Source: Comamonas denitrificans
Lineage (GTDB): Bacteria; Pseudomonadota; Gammaproteobacteria; Burkholderiales; Burkholderiaceae_C
Reading direction: 5' to 3'
NCBI RefSeq assembly: GCF_017368815.1
Contig: NZ_JAFNME010000008.1
Location: 45,476 to 109,475, forward strand
Length of the DNA stretch: 64,000 bases
In this document: piece by piece, positions 53,250-62,481 of the stretch
How the letters are laid out: the number at the start of each line of letters is the position of its first letter
Numbering within the stretch: the stretch's first letter is position 1
The notes under the pieces: generated by a model
The model's input: the letters and a program-made list of their open reading frames with translations, nothing else
Databases searched by the model: none
What the model was told of the DNA's origin: nothing
Translations under genes and position numbers: made by a program

Positions 53250-55064
53250 ATGACTGCCCACACTGCTGCCACCACCCCCCTGACTCCCCCGCCGCTTGCG
53301 CCCATCCACTACCAAGTGGCATTGCACGATGTGCAGGCCCACCTTTTTCGCATCACGCTCACCATCGCCCAGCCCGCCCAGCAGCAAGAGGTGAGCCTGC
53401 CTGTATGGATTCCCGGCAGCTACCTGGTGCGCGAATTTGCCAAAAACCTGCACCAACTCACCGCCCAGCAAGGCGGCCAAGCCTGCACCGTCACCCAGTG
53501 CGACAAGCACCGCTGGCGCATATCCTGCACGCACGGTACGCCACTGGTGCTCACTTACCTGGTCAGCGCCTACGACAGCTCGGTGCGCATGGCCTGGCTG
53601 GACCAGCGCCGGGGGTTTTTCAATGGCACCAGCGTGCTCTTGCGTATTCATAATCAAGAGCACGTTGCGCATGATTTAGAAGTCATTCAGCATCAAAACC
53701 ACCAAAATTGGCAATTAATAACAGCGCTACCAGCTATCAAAATAGAAGATAACGGCTTTGGCCACTACCGCGCCCAGAACTACGATGAACTGGTCGATAG
53801 CCCCGTGGAAATGGGCACTTTCTGGCATGGCCGCTTTAGCGCAGGGGGCGTGGAACACCACTTTGTCGTGGCCGGTGCCCCCGCCACGTTTGACGGGGAA
53901 CGCCTGCTGGCCGATACGCAAAAAATCTGCGTAGAGCAAATCCGCCTGTGGCACCCCGACGGCAGCCCACCAGAGCAGCGCAACTACGTCTTCATGCTCA
54001 ACGCCACCCACGACGGCTACGGCGGCCTGGAGCACCGGCACAGCACCGCCCTCATCTGCAACCGCGCTGACCTGCCCCGCCAAGGCGTGGCGCAGCAGGC
54101 CCAGGGCTACACCACCTTGCTCGGCCTGATCAGCCACGAATACTTTCACACTTGGAACGTCAAGCGCCTGCGCCCGGCGGCCTTCGCCCCCTACAACTAC
54201 AACCAAGAAAATTACACCGAGCTGCTGTGGTTCTTTGAAGGCCTGACCAGCTATTACGACGACCTGGTGCTGCACCGAACCGGCCTGATCGACACCCCGG
54301 CCTACTTCAAGCTGCTGGCCAAAACCATCAACCAAGTGCTGCAAACCCCGGGGCGCAAGGTGCAAAGCGTGGCCCAGGCCAGCTTCGATGCCTGGGTGAA
54401 GTACTACCGCCCGGACGAAAACACCGCCAACGCCACCGTCAGCTACTACACCAAGGGGGCGCTGGTCGGCCTGTGCCTGGACCTGCAATTGCGCCGCGAG
54501 GGCAGCAATCTGGACGCTTTGATGCGCCACCTGTGGCAACACTGCCCGGATCGGCAAGTCACTGAAGAGCGCATCCTGGCCAGCCTGCACGCCCTCACCG
54601 GGCGCAGTTGGCAGCCAGAGCTCAGCGCCTGGGTGCATGGCACCGACGATTTACCACTGGCCGACCTGCTGGCCACCTTTGGTGTCACCCTGGAAAGCCA
54701 GCCCGCCGCCACGGCCCAAGCGCTGGGCCTGCGCGTGCAAGAGGGCAGCAGCATCACCATTCGCCAAGTGCTGCGCGGCAGCCCGGCGGAACAGGCGGGC
54801 ATGATGGCCGGGGACGAGTGGTACGGCATCGAAATCAATGCAGGCCATGGCCCGCAAGGCTGGCGCATCGGCACGCTGGATGAACTGGCGCTGTACACCC
54901 CCCCGGGCAGCGCCCTGACGGCCCTCATCGCCCGCGACAAGCAACTGCTGCGCCTGCCCTTGCAGCTGCCGCCAGCGGCCAACCAGCCCTTGAGCAACGT
55001 GCAACTACGTACCAGTGATAACACCCAGCTGACCCAGTGGCTGCCCAGCGTCTCACCGGTATAG
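53250..55064 (+). CDS. M61 glycyl-aminopeptidase-type metallopeptidase with PDZ domain
   Basis: A 604-aa zinc peptidase. The M61 catalytic domain has HEYFHTWNVKRLRP (HExxH, near residue 295) and the downstream Glu in NYTELLWFFEG. A C-terminal PDZ domain spans about 490-590. A patch of AT-rich sequence at 53648-53745 looks like a copy of the local palindrome family but keeps the frame. No signal peptide is seen. The enoyl-CoA hydratase gene follows after 50 bases. Substrate is unknown. Confidence 0.9.
   Translation: MTAHTAATTPLTPPPLAPIHYQVALHDVQAHLFRITLTIAQPAQQQEVSLPVWIPGSYLVREFAKNLHQLTAQQGGQACTVTQCDKHRWRISCTHGTPLVLTYLVSAYDSSVRMAWLDQRRGFFNGTSVLLRIHNQEHVAHDLEVIQHQNHQNWQLITALPAIKIEDNGFGHYRAQNYDELVDSPVEMGTFWHGRFSAGGVEHHFVVAGAPATFDGERLLADTQKICVEQIRLWHPDGSPPEQRNYVFMLNATHDGYGGLEHRHSTALICNRADLPRQGVAQQAQGYTTLLGLISHEYFHTWNVKRLRPAAFAPYNYNQENYTELLWFFEGLTSYYDDLVLHRTGLIDTPAYFKLLAKTINQVLQTPGRKVQSVAQASFDAWVKYYRPDENTANATVSYYTKGALVGLCLDLQLRREGSNLDALMRHLWQHCPDRQVTEERILASLHALTGRSWQPELSAWVHGTDDLPLADLLATFGVTLESQPAATAQALGLRVQEGSSITIRQVLRGSPAEQAGMMAGDEWYGIEINAGHGPQGWRIGTLDELALYTPPGSALTALIARDKQLLRLPLQLPPAANQPLSNVQLRTSDNTQLTQWLPSVSPV
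53648..53745. repeat. Palindrome-like copy inside the M61 coding region (copy G)
   Basis: GAGCACGTTGCGC and GCGCTACCAGCTATC are the arms, with an AT-rich centre containing CCAAAATTGG. It stands out from the GC-rich gene. It encodes about residues 133-166 in frame. The similarity is judged by eye, so the call is tentative. Confidence 0.4.
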
Positions 55065-55114
55065 CTTCGGTATAGTTAAAGTTTGCCCATACATCCATTG
55101 AAAAGGAGCATCCC

Positions 55115-55894
55115 TTGGCCTACGAAACCATTGAAGTACGCATTGAAGCCGACAAAGTCGGGGTCATCACCCTGAACCGTCCCAAGCAGCTCAACGCCTT
55201 GAACGACCAGTTGATGAACGAACTGGGCGCAGCGCTCAAAGCCTTTGATGCCGACGACAACATCGGCTGCATGATCATCACCGGCAGCGAAAAAGCCTTT
55301 GCCGCTGGCGCTGACATCTCGGTCATGGCCAAGTACAGCTTTGCCGATGCTTACAAGGGCGACTTCATCACGCGCAACTGGGAAACCATCCGCAGCATCC
55401 GCAAGCCCGTCATTGCTGCCGTCAGCGGCTTTGCCCTGGGCGGCGGCTGTGAGCTGGCCATGATGTGCGACTTCATCATCGCGGCCGACAACGCCAAGTT
55501 TGGCCAACCCGAAATCAAGCTGGGCGTTATCCCCGGCGCTGGCGGCACCCAGCGCCTGCCGCGTGCCGTGGGCAAGTCCAAAGCCATGGACATGTGCCTG
55601 ACCGCCCGCATGATGGATGCCACCGAGGCCGAGCGCAGCGGCCTGGTCAGCCGCGTGGTGCCGCTGGACAAGCTGATGGAAGAAACCCTGGCTGCGGCCA
55701 TCACCATCAGCGGCTTCTCGCAAATCACCGTCATGGCGGCCAAGGAATCCGTGAACCGCGCCTTTGAAGGCACGCTGGCCGACGGCGTGATGTTCGAGCG
55801 CCGCCTGTTCCACAGCCTGTTTGCCACGCAAGACCAAAAGGAAGGCATGGACGCTTTCCTGAACAAACGCCCCGCGCAATTTACCCACCAATAA
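55115..55894 (+). CDS. Enoyl-CoA hydratase
   Basis: A 259-aa crotonase-family enzyme that hydrates trans-2-enoyl-CoA in beta-oxidation. The oxyanion hole is formed by KAFAAGADI and [15 protein letters not shown]. Both catalytic Glu residues are seen, in GGGCELAM and in [15 protein letters not shown]. The TTG start is chosen because AAAAGGAG lies 8 bases upstream and the protein then begins MAYETIEV; no ATG fits. Two tRNA-Met genes follow. Substrate chain length is not known. Confidence 0.95.
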   Translation: MAYETIEVRIEADKVGVITLNRPKQLNALNDQLMNELGAALKAFDADDNIGCMIITGSEKAFAAGADISVMAKYSFADAYKGDFITRNWETIRSIRKPVIAAVSGFALGGGCELAMMCDFIIAADNAKFGQPEIKLGVIPGAGGTQRLPRAVGKSKAMDMCLTARMMDATEAERSGLVSRVVPLDKLMEETLAAAITISGFSQITVMAAKESVNRAFEGTLADGVMFERRLFHSLFATQDQKEGMDAFLNKRPAQFTHQ

Positions 55895-55910
55895 ACCGGG
55901 TTATCAAACA

Positions 55911-55941
55911 ACTCAACACAGCCGCAAAAATTGTCTATAAT
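55911..55941 (+). promoter_or_regulatory. Promoter of the tRNA-Met genes
   Basis: TATAAT (55936-55941) is a perfect -10 box about 10 bases before the first tRNA. TCAACA at 55913-55918 is a weak -35 match with 17-base spacing. A GC-rich discriminator (GCGCGGC) follows, as in stable-RNA promoters. Confidence 0.7.
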
Positions 55942-55951
55942 GCGCGGCTTC

Positions 55952-56028
55952 GGTCGTGTAGCTCAGTTGGTTAGAGCGCAGCATTCATAATGCTGATGTC
56001 GAAGGTTCAAGTCCCTCCACGACCACCA
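55952..56028 (+). tRNA. tRNA-Met (CAT)
   Basis: A 77-nt cloverleaf with acceptor GGTCGTG/CACGACC, anticodon CAT in the GCATTCATAATGC arm and an encoded CCA. It looks like an elongator tRNA-Met; a lysidine-modified Ile2 tRNA cannot be fully excluded. Confidence 0.93.
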
Positions 56029-56051
56029 AATTATTTGCCTTTATTGCATTC

Positions 56052-56128
56052 GGTCGTATAGCTCAGTCGGTTAGAGCGCAGCATTCATAATGCTGATGTC
56101 GAAGGTTCGAGTCCCTCTACGACCACCA
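56052..56128 (+). tRNA. tRNA-Met (CAT), second copy
   Basis: Nearly identical to the first copy. The acceptor pair differs by compensatory change (GGTCGTA/TACGACC), and there are single changes in the D-arm and T-arm. The encoded CCA is present. It is 23 bases after the first tRNA and co-transcribed. Confidence 0.93.
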
Positions 56129-56132
56129 TCTC

Positions 56133-56167
56133 AAGCCAGTGTTTCTTTGCAAACACTGGCTTTTTTC
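56133..56167 (+). terminator. Terminator of the tRNA-Met unit
   Basis: AGCCAGTGTTT / AAACACTGGCT with a 6-base loop is followed by T residues. The next gene starts at 56170, so its promoter or translation signals must overlap this element. Confidence 0.9.
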
Positions 56168-56169
56168 TT

Positions 56170-57411
56170 ATGCCTTATTTTGACGTTGTCATTGTGGGCG
56201 CAGGGGCGGCAGGCCTGTTTTGCGCCGCACAAGCGGGCCAACGCGGCTTGCGCGTGCTGCTCATCGACCACGCCGAGCGTGTGGCCGAAAAAATCCGCAT
56301 CTCCGGCGGTGGGCGCTGCAACTTCACCAACCGCCACCTCGACCCGCGCACCGGCCACCAGCACTACCTGGGGCAGAACCCGCAATTTGCCCGCTCCGCC
56401 CTGTCGCGCTTTACGCCGCAGCACTTTATCGACTTGGTAGAAAAAAACGGCATCGCCTTTCACGAAAAACACAAAGGCCAGCTATTTGCCGACCGCAGCG
56501 CTCAGGACATCGTACGCATGCTGCTTGATGCCTGCGCACTGGCCGGAGTGCAGCGCTGGCAGCCCTGCACCATCGAAACCATAGAGGCTGAAGCGGCCTG
56601 CGCCCCCCGTTCAGGCTTCAGCCGCTACCGCCTGCACACCAGCCAAGGCCTGGTGCAGGCACACAACCTGGTTGTGGCCACTGGCGGCCTGTCCATTCCC
56701 AAAATTGGTGCCACCGACTTTGGCTACCGCATTGCCAAGCAATTTGGTCTGCCCATCGTTGCCCAGCGTCCGGGTTTGGTGCCCTTGCGCTTTGCGGGGG
56801 AGGATTGGGCACCCTACGCCGATTTGGCCGGTGTTGCCCTGCCGGTGCGCATCAGCACCGGCGAGAAAAAGCCAGCCATCGCCTTCGATGAGGATTTGCT
56901 GTTCACCCACCGGGGGCTGTCTGGCCCAGCCATCTTGCAAATCTCCAGCTATTGGCAACCGGGCCAGCCGCTGACCATCGACCTGCTACCGCACCTGGAC
57001 ATTGCTGCGGCCTTGCAAGAAGCCAAAGCCAGCAGCAAAAAACAACTGCCCAACCTGTTGGCCCAATGGCTGCCCACGCGTTTGGCCGAAGCCTGGTGCC
57101 AGCACACCCCGGCCTGGCAAGGGCCAGTGAACCAATGCAGCGACAAAGCCCTGGCGCAGTTGGCGCACTCCTTAAGCCACTGGCAAATCACCCCCAGCGG
57201 CACCGAAGGCTATGCCAAGGCCGAAGTCACCCTGGGCGGGGTAGACACGCAAGCGCTTGCGCAACAAAGCATGCAGGCCAAGCAGCAGCCCGGCCTGTTC
57301 TTTATTGGCGAGGTGGTGGACATCACCGGCTGGCTGGGGGGCTATAACTTCCAGTGGGCCTGGGCCAGCGCCTATGTCTGCGCCCAGGCGCTGCAGGCCG
57401 CGTCGGCGTAA
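56170..57411 (+). CDS. HI0933-family flavoprotein (TIGR00275-like)
   Basis: A 413-aa NAD(P)/FAD-dependent oxidoreductase. The FAD motif is VGAGAAGLFCA near residue 9. SGGGRCNFTN (about 46-55) and the C-terminal GEVVDITGWLGGYNFQWAWASAYVCA are signature segments of this family. The start follows directly after a terminator T run, with no obvious ribosome site. Function is uncertain; some relatives act on bile acids or aromatic substrates. Confidence 0.9.
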   Translation: MPYFDVVIVGAGAAGLFCAAQAGQRGLRVLLIDHAERVAEKIRISGGGRCNFTNRHLDPRTGHQHYLGQNPQFARSALSRFTPQHFIDLVEKNGIAFHEKHKGQLFADRSAQDIVRMLLDACALAGVQRWQPCTIETIEAEAACAPRSGFSRYRLHTSQGLVQAHNLVVATGGLSIPKIGATDFGYRIAKQFGLPIVAQRPGLVPLRFAGEDWAPYADLAGVALPVRISTGEKKPAIAFDEDLLFTHRGLSGPAILQISSYWQPGQPLTIDLLPHLDIAAALQEAKASSKKQLPNLLAQWLPTRLAEAWCQHTPAWQGPVNQCSDKALAQLAHSLSHWQITPSGTEGYAKAEVTLGGVDTQALAQQSMQAKQQPGLFFIGEVVDITGWLGGYNFQWAWASAYVCAQALQAASA

Positions 57412-57437
57412 CGCCTGGCCTGGGCCACAAGGCGCAC

Positions 57438-58004
57438 TCAGGCAAAAATGCTGCGGGCCTCGGTAAAGCGCTTGGCAAAGTAGGGGTTGTCCATGCGCAC
57501 GCGCTGCACCGTGCCGCCGCTGGACGGGGCATGCACGAACTGCCCATTGCCGACAAAAATCCCCATGTGCGAATAGCGCCCGCCCAGGGTGTTGAAAAAC
57601 ACGAAATCACCCCGCGCCAGCCCCCGACCCCGCACCGGGCTGCTGGCCTGCGCCCACTGCGCCGTGGTGCGCGGCAGCGGCTTGCTGGTAATGCCGCGCA
57701 CGGCGTACTGAATCAGGCCGCTGCAATCAAAGCCGCCCTCGGGCGTGTTACCGCCATAGGTGTAGGGGGTATTGATGACCAGCAGGGTGCGGGCCAAGAG
57801 CGGCTCGCGCTGCGCGGCGGGCAGGCGCAGGCCCTGCGCACCAGCGGGCGGGGGGGCTGCAGGCGCGGTGGGCCGCGCAGGGCCGCGCTTGGGCGGGGCG
57901 CTGGAACATCCGGCCAGCAACAGCAAGGCCGCAGCGGTCAAACGGCCCAGGTCACGGCCTGCCTGGCGGCGTGCGGGGGAAGTGAGTGGATCCAGTGGCT
58001 GCAT
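57438..58004 (-). CDS. NlpC/P60 peptidoglycan-hydrolase lipoprotein
   Basis: A 188-aa protein. The lipobox is LLAGC near residue 36, so it is a lipoprotein. The NlpC/P60 domain (about 75-185) has the catalytic Cys in GGFDCSGLIQYA and His in YSHMGIFVGNGQFVHAP. It should cleave gamma-D-Glu-meso-DAP bonds in peptidoglycan. Start codon is uncertain: the ATG at 58004 is chosen, with an ATG at 58022 and a TTG at 58034 as alternatives. The dispersed palindrome copy E follows upstream towards ffh. Confidence 0.88.
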   Translation of the reverse strand: MQPLDPLTSPARRQAGRDLGRLTAAALLLLAGCSSAPPKRGPARPTAPAAPPPAGAQGLRLPAAQREPLLARTLLVINTPYTYGGNTPEGGFDCSGLIQYAVRGITSKPLPRTTAQWAQASSPVRGRGLARGDFVFFNTLGGRYSHMGIFVGNGQFVHAPSSGGTVQRVRMDNPYFAKRFTEARSIFA

Positions 58005-58041
58005 GGGGACAATTATGGCCATGGCGGCATTCAAGAAAAAT

Positions 58042-58128
58042 AAAATAGCTGCTTACGCTGATAGATAAACAGATTTAGAAGCTAAACACTATTAAATCGT
58101 TTATTCATCAGCGCAAACAGCTATGTTT
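58042..58128 (-). repeat. Dispersed AT-rich palindrome at the 3' end of ffh (copy E)
   Basis: Arms AAATAGCTGCTTACGCTGAT and ATCAGCGCAAACAGCTATGTTT are almost perfectly complementary. It lies 23 bases beyond the ffh stop on the minus strand and probably ends or stabilises the ffh transcript. It is the clearest copy of the family here. Confidence 0.7.
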
Positions 58129-58150
58129 TACACCGTATTGCCGCCTGCGT

Positions 58151-59539
58151 TCAAAACGGCAGCTTGGGCATGCCGCCACCCATCAGGCCCTTCATGCCTT
58201 TGGCACCGCCGAGTTTTTTGAGCATTTTCATCATTCCGCTGCCCTTCATTTTTTTCATCATGGACTGCATTTGCTCAAACTCCTTGAGCAGGCGATTGAC
58301 CTCATGCACCGGCACGCCGGCCCCGGCAGCGATGCGTTTTTTGCGCGTGGCTTTGATGATGGCGGGGTTTTTGCGCTCTTTTTGCGTCATCGAGCAGATG
58401 ATGCCTTCCTTGCGGCGCACTTCTTTTTCGGCCTTGTCCATGTCCATGCTGCCGGCCTTGCTGGCGATTTCGCTGGGCAGTTTGTCCATCAGGCTGGACA
58501 GGCCGCCCATCTGCTTCATCTGCTGCAGCTGGGCCAGGAAGTCGTTCAGGTCAAAGCCATCGCCGCTTTTGACTTTTTCGGCCAGCTTTTGCGCGGCTTC
58601 CAGGTCCACGTTTTGCGTCACCTGCTCGACCAGGGCCACGATGTCGCCCATGCCCAGCACGCGCTGGGCGTGGCGGTCGGCATCGAACACTTCCAGACCG
58701 TCGATTTTTTCGCTGACACCGGCAAACTTGATCGGTGCGCCGGTGATGGCGCGCACCGACAGCGCCGCACCGCCGCGCGAGTCGCCATCCAGCTTGGTCA
58801 GCACGATGCCGGTCAGCGGCAGCGCTTCTTTAAAGGCTTTGGCGGTGTTCACCGCGTCCTGGCCCTGCATGGCATCGACGACAAACAGGGTTTCTACCGG
58901 TTTGAGCAGGGCGTGCAGGTCTTTGATTTCCTGCATCAGCAACTCGTCAATGGCCAGGCGGCCGGCGGTATCGACCAGCAGCACGTCAAAGTAATGTTTT
59001 TTGGCGTAATCGAGCGCGGCGCGGGCGATGTCCTGGGGTTTTTGGTCGGGGGTGCTGGCAAACCATTCGGCCCCGGCCTGGGCGGTGACGGTTTTCAGCT
59101 GCTCGATGGCCGCCGGGCGGTACACGTCGCCCGAGACGGTGAGCACTTTCTTTTTGCGCTTTTCGATCAGGTGCTTGGCCAATTTTGCCGTAGTGGTGGT
59201 TTTACCCGCGCCTTGCAAACCGGCCATCAGGATGACGGCCGGGGGCTGGGCGGCCAGGTTGATGTCGGCCACGCCTTCGCCCATGGTGGCGGCCAGTTCG
59301 GCATTGACGATGCCCACCAGCGCCTGGCCGGGCTTTAAGCTGCCCAACACTTCTTGGCCCAATGCTTTGTCTTTGACGCGGGCAATAAAGTCACGCACCA
59401 CGGGCAAGGCCACGTCGGCTTCCAGCAGGGCCATGCGCACTTCGCGCAGCATGTCCTGCACGTTGGACTCGGTAATGCGCGCCTGGCCGCGCATTTCCTT
59501 GACCAGGCGCGAGAGTTTGTCGGTAAGTGCGGATGCCAT
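58151..59539 (-). CDS. ffh: Signal recognition particle protein Ffh
   Basis: A 462-aa SRP GTPase that, with 4.5S RNA, targets nascent membrane and secreted proteins to FtsY and the translocon. The NG domain holds G1 GLQGAGKTTTTAKLA near residue 106, DTAGRL and TKLDGDSRGGAAL. The methionine-rich M domain binds signal peptides and RNA (for example EFEQMQSMMKKMKGSGMMKM near the C-terminus). All key motifs are intact. It is divergent from the cytochrome c assembly gene. Confidence 0.97.
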   Translation of the reverse strand: MASALTDKLSRLVKEMRGQARITESNVQDMLREVRMALLEADVALPVVRDFIARVKDKALGQEVLGSLKPGQALVGIVNAELAATMGEGVADINLAAQPPAVILMAGLQGAGKTTTTAKLAKHLIEKRKKKVLTVSGDVYRPAAIEQLKTVTAQAGAEWFASTPDQKPQDIARAALDYAKKHYFDVLLVDTAGRLAIDELLMQEIKDLHALLKPVETLFVVDAMQGQDAVNTAKAFKEALPLTGIVLTKLDGDSRGGAALSVRAITGAPIKFAGVSEKIDGLEVFDADRHAQRVLGMGDIVALVEQVTQNVDLEAAQKLAEKVKSGDGFDLNDFLAQLQQMKQMGGLSSLMDKLPSEIASKAGSMDMDKAEKEVRRKEGIICSMTQKERKNPAIIKATRKKRIAAGAGVPVHEVNRLLKEFEQMQSMMKKMKGSGMMKMLKKLGGAKGMKGLMGGGMPKLPF

Positions 59540-59651
59540 AAATCAAAAACCCTGAAAAGAAGCCAGCAAAAGCGGGCAATTCTACCTGCTAGGGGGTCGG
59601 CAGCGGCCCCAAGGGCTGCGGCTGCGCTGCGCGGCAGGTAGCGCCAGCGAT

Positions 59652-60470
59652 ATGATGGCGACCATGGCGCTGCACCCCCATTTTTCTGCTCCCACCTCTG
59701 TTTGGACCCTGGCCCCTGCGGGCATGGCCACGCTCGCTTATTTGCTGGCGGCATTTTCTGCCCAACGCGCGGGCCAGGCCCGCACCAGCTTGTACACCGC
59801 TTGGGGCTTGCACTTGCTGTCGCTGGTGGCGGGCGTGTTCAACACACCCGCCCATTTTGGTTTTGCCCCGGCGCTGTCCATTACCGCCTGGCTGATGCTG
59901 ACCATGTATTTGGTTGAGCAGCAGCTGTACCCCCGCATGCGGGCAGCCAGCCTGTTGGCGCTGATGGGGGCTGTGGCAGTGCTGTTGGCGGTCTTCTTTC
60001 CCGGCACCTCACTGGCCAATGGGCCATCGGTCTGGCTGCCATTGCATTTGACCTTGGGGGTGGCCTCGTACGGTTTGTTTGCCGCTGCCGTGGTACACGC
60101 AGGGCTGATGACCCGGGCCGAACGGCGCATGCGCCGCGCCAGTGAAGATGGCACCGGCGTGCCCTTGCTGACGCTGGAGCGCATCATGTTCCACTGCGTA
60201 AATGCCGGTTTTGTGCTGCTAACAGCCACCTTGCTGGTGGGCTGGCTGTTTGGGGAAGTGCTGTACGGCCACCCCTGGCGCTTTGACCATAAAACCGTGT
60301 TCTCCCTGCTGGCCTGGGTGGTGTTTGCCGTGCTGCTGGTGGGCCGTGCCCGCTTTGGCTGGCGCGGCCTGCACGCTACGCGCATGGTGTATGCCGGGGC
60401 GGTGATGCTGCTCTTGGGCTATGCCGGTTCGCGCTTTGTGCTGGAAGTGCTGCTGGGGCACGGTGCATGA
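59652..60470 (+). CDS. Cytochrome c assembly (CcsA/HemX-like) membrane protein
   Basis: A 272-aa inner-membrane protein with eight or so hydrophobic segments and conserved histidines in PLHLTLGVASYGLFA (near 137) and RFDHKTVFSLLAW (near 215). This is the pattern of the cytochrome c assembly (CcsA/YpjD) family. The family helps heme handling. The start could also be an ATG one or four codons later. It overlaps the next gene by ATGA. It is the first gene of the operon that also holds pilS and pilR. Confidence 0.88.
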   Translation: MMATMALHPHFSAPTSVWTLAPAGMATLAYLLAAFSAQRAGQARTSLYTAWGLHLLSLVAGVFNTPAHFGFAPALSITAWLMLTMYLVEQQLYPRMRAASLLALMGAVAVLLAVFFPGTSLANGPSVWLPLHLTLGVASYGLFAAAVVHAGLMTRAERRMRRASEDGTGVPLLTLERIMFHCVNAGFVLLTATLLVGWLFGEVLYGHPWRFDHKTVFSLLAWVVFAVLLVGRARFGWRGLHATRMVYAGAVMLLLGYAGSRFVLEVLLGHGA

Positions 60471-60712
60471 GTAAATACTTGCTGGTCACGCTGGTGCTGC
60501 TGGTGGCCGTTGCGCTGTGGCGGCACAAGCACCGTAAAACCGTTGCGCCCAAACCGCGCCCAGGCGCGGCCCCGCGCAACCACCTGCCGGTGCAAACCAT
60601 GGTCTGCTGTGCCCACTGCGGGCTGCACCTGCCCCAGGCCGAGGCCAGTGCCGCCCAGGGGCAGTTTTTTTGCAGCCCTGCCCACCAGCAGCGCGGTGCC
60701 CGTCAGCCATGA
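60467..60712 (+). CDS. PP0621-like small zinc-ribbon protein
   Basis: An 81-aa protein with an N-terminal membrane anchor (about 3-18) and a basic linker. A CxxC zinc-ribbon-like core (CCAHCG and FCSPAH) occupies the C-terminal half. Both ends overlap neighbouring genes (ATGA). Proteins like this sit upstream of pilS in many beta- and gamma-proteobacteria. Function is unknown. Confidence 0.85.
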   Translation: MSKYLLVTLVLLVAVALWRHKHRKTVAPKPRPGAAPRNHLPVQTMVCCAHCGLHLPQAEASAAQGQFFCSPAHQQRGARQP

Positions 60713-62478
60713 TGGCCCAGGCCACCCATCCGCAAAGCACCACCACCTTGCCCCTGGCCATGGCCCGGCGTTTATGGCGGGCCTTTAGCCTGGGGCGGGT
60801 GTTTTCTGCCCTGATGCTGCTGGGCATGCTGGTGCCGCAAACCAGCCACTTGGATTCGGTGCTGACCAATTTTTCTTGGTTTCTGGGCGGGCTCTACCTG
60901 ATCCTGACCTGCGCCGCATGGTTGCTGCTGCGCAACCATCCGCCTGGGCAGCAATGGGGCTTGGCCTGGGTGGCCACGCTGGCGCTGGAGGTGGGCATCA
61001 TCAGCCTGGTGCAACTGCTGCAGCTGTGGCAACCGGGCGGCACGCTGCACTTTTCGCCCTTGCTGGCCCTGCCCATTTTGGCGGCTGCTTGCCTGGGCAG
61101 CCTGCGCATGGCCTTGGCCACCACGGCCAGCGTGACCTTGCTTTTACTCGGCGGCTATACCTTGGCCGCCTTGGATGGCCTGCCCAATGGGTGGGAGCTG
61201 ACCGTGCAGGTGGCCACGGTATGCGCCGGGTATTTTGCGGTCGCCTTTCTCACCCACCACCTGGCCCAACGCCTGGGCTGGCAAGAGCGCTTGGCCCGCC
61301 GCCACCACCGCCTGGCCCGATCGCAAGAAGAGATCAACACCCTGATCATTGACCGGCTGACCGAAGGGGTGCTGGTGGTCGATAGCAGCTTGCAGATTCA
61401 GCAAGCCAACCCAGCGGCCTGCCAACTGCTAGGGGGCGATTGCAAGCCGCCCATCGCTCTGAATCACCGCCCCGCTTGGCAGCCGCTGGGCGAATTGGTG
61501 TTGCAAGCCTTAAGCACCGGCCAGTCCCAAGATGCGCGCTTGCAGCTGGTGGAGGCCAACCTGCCCCCGGTGGGGCTGTACGTGCGCGTCTGGCCCAGCG
61601 ACCACAGCACCGACGATGGCCTGCAAGACAGCGAGCACCCCTTTCTGTCCGAAGACAGCCAGTACACCGCACCGGCCACGCAATTTCTGGTTTTTCTGGA
61701 AGACTTGCGCCAGCTGGAGGCCCGCCTGCGCACCGAAAAAATGGCCGCCATGGGCCGCATGTCTGCCGCCGTAGCGCATGAAATTCGCAACCCGCTGGCG
61801 GCCATCAGCCAAGCCAATGCCTTGTTGGCCGAAGACATTACCGACCCGGCCCAGCAGCGCTTGGTCCACATGGTGGCCGCCAACGCCCAGCGCATTGCCC
61901 ACACGATTGAAGACGTGCTGGATATTGCCCGGGTGCAGCAGCAAATTCAGCACAGCCCCTCGATTGGCCTGGCGCTGGACGAGGTCGTCAGCACCATCTG
62001 GCGCGAATGGCAAGCCCAAGACAGTGCCCAGCGCCAAGGCCGCTGCCACCTGGACTGCCCCGGCAGCGTGGCCTTTGACAGCGAGCACCTGCGCCGCATC
62101 ATCGTCAATCTGCTGGACAACGCCCAGCGCTACGCCCAGCCCGATGCAAGCGGGCACAAACAACTGTGGCTGGGCACGGGCCGCCAGCGCAATGGCCGGG
62201 CCTGGGTGCAGGTCTGGAGCAGCGGGCCAGAAATTGAAGCCAGCATGCAAAACCATTTGTTTGAGCCGTTTTTTTCCTCGCACAGCCGCTCCAGCGGCCT
62301 GGGCCTGTTCATTTGCCGCGAGCTGTGCCAGCGCCACGGTGCCAGCCTGCGCTACCACCGCCAAGCTTGCCCTGCTCAGCCTGAAGGCCCGCCCGGCAAT
62401 GCCTTTACCCTGCGCTTTGCCCACAGCAGCCCCGCCGCTCGGGGGCAGACTGGCGCTTTGTTTACTGCTTCGGATTGA
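60709..62478 (+). CDS. pilS: Sensor histidine kinase PilS-like
   Basis: A 589-aa sensor kinase. The N-terminal half has about six membrane segments (about 25-185), followed by a PAS-like region (about 210-320). The H-box AVAHEIRNPLAAISQ with the phosphorylated His comes next, then N-box LLDNAQRYAQ and G-box SSGLGLFICREL. The ATG at 60709 overlaps the previous stop (ATGA). With PilR it would control type IV pilin genes. No pil genes are in the window, so that role is inferred from similarity and order. Confidence 0.9.
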   Translation: MMAQATHPQSTTTLPLAMARRLWRAFSLGRVFSALMLLGMLVPQTSHLDSVLTNFSWFLGGLYLILTCAAWLLLRNHPPGQQWGLAWVATLALEVGIISLVQLLQLWQPGGTLHFSPLLALPILAAACLGSLRMALATTASVTLLLLGGYTLAALDGLPNGWELTVQVATVCAGYFAVAFLTHHLAQRLGWQERLARRHHRLARSQEEINTLIIDRLTEGVLVVDSSLQIQQANPAACQLLGGDCKPPIALNHRPAWQPLGELVLQALSTGQSQDARLQLVEANLPPVGLYVRVWPSDHSTDDGLQDSEHPFLSEDSQYTAPATQFLVFLEDLRQLEARLRTEKMAAMGRMSAAVAHEIRNPLAAISQANALLAEDITDPAQQRLVHMVAANAQRIAHTIEDVLDIARVQQQIQHSPSIGLALDEVVSTIWREWQAQDSAQRQGRCHLDCPGSVAFDSEHLRRIIVNLLDNAQRYAQPDASGHKQLWLGTGRQRNGRAWVQVWSSGPEIEASMQNHLFEPFFSSHSRSSGLGLFICRELCQRHGASLRYHRQACPAQPEGPPGNAFTLRFAHSSPAARGQTGALFTASD

Positions 62479-62481
62479 CCT

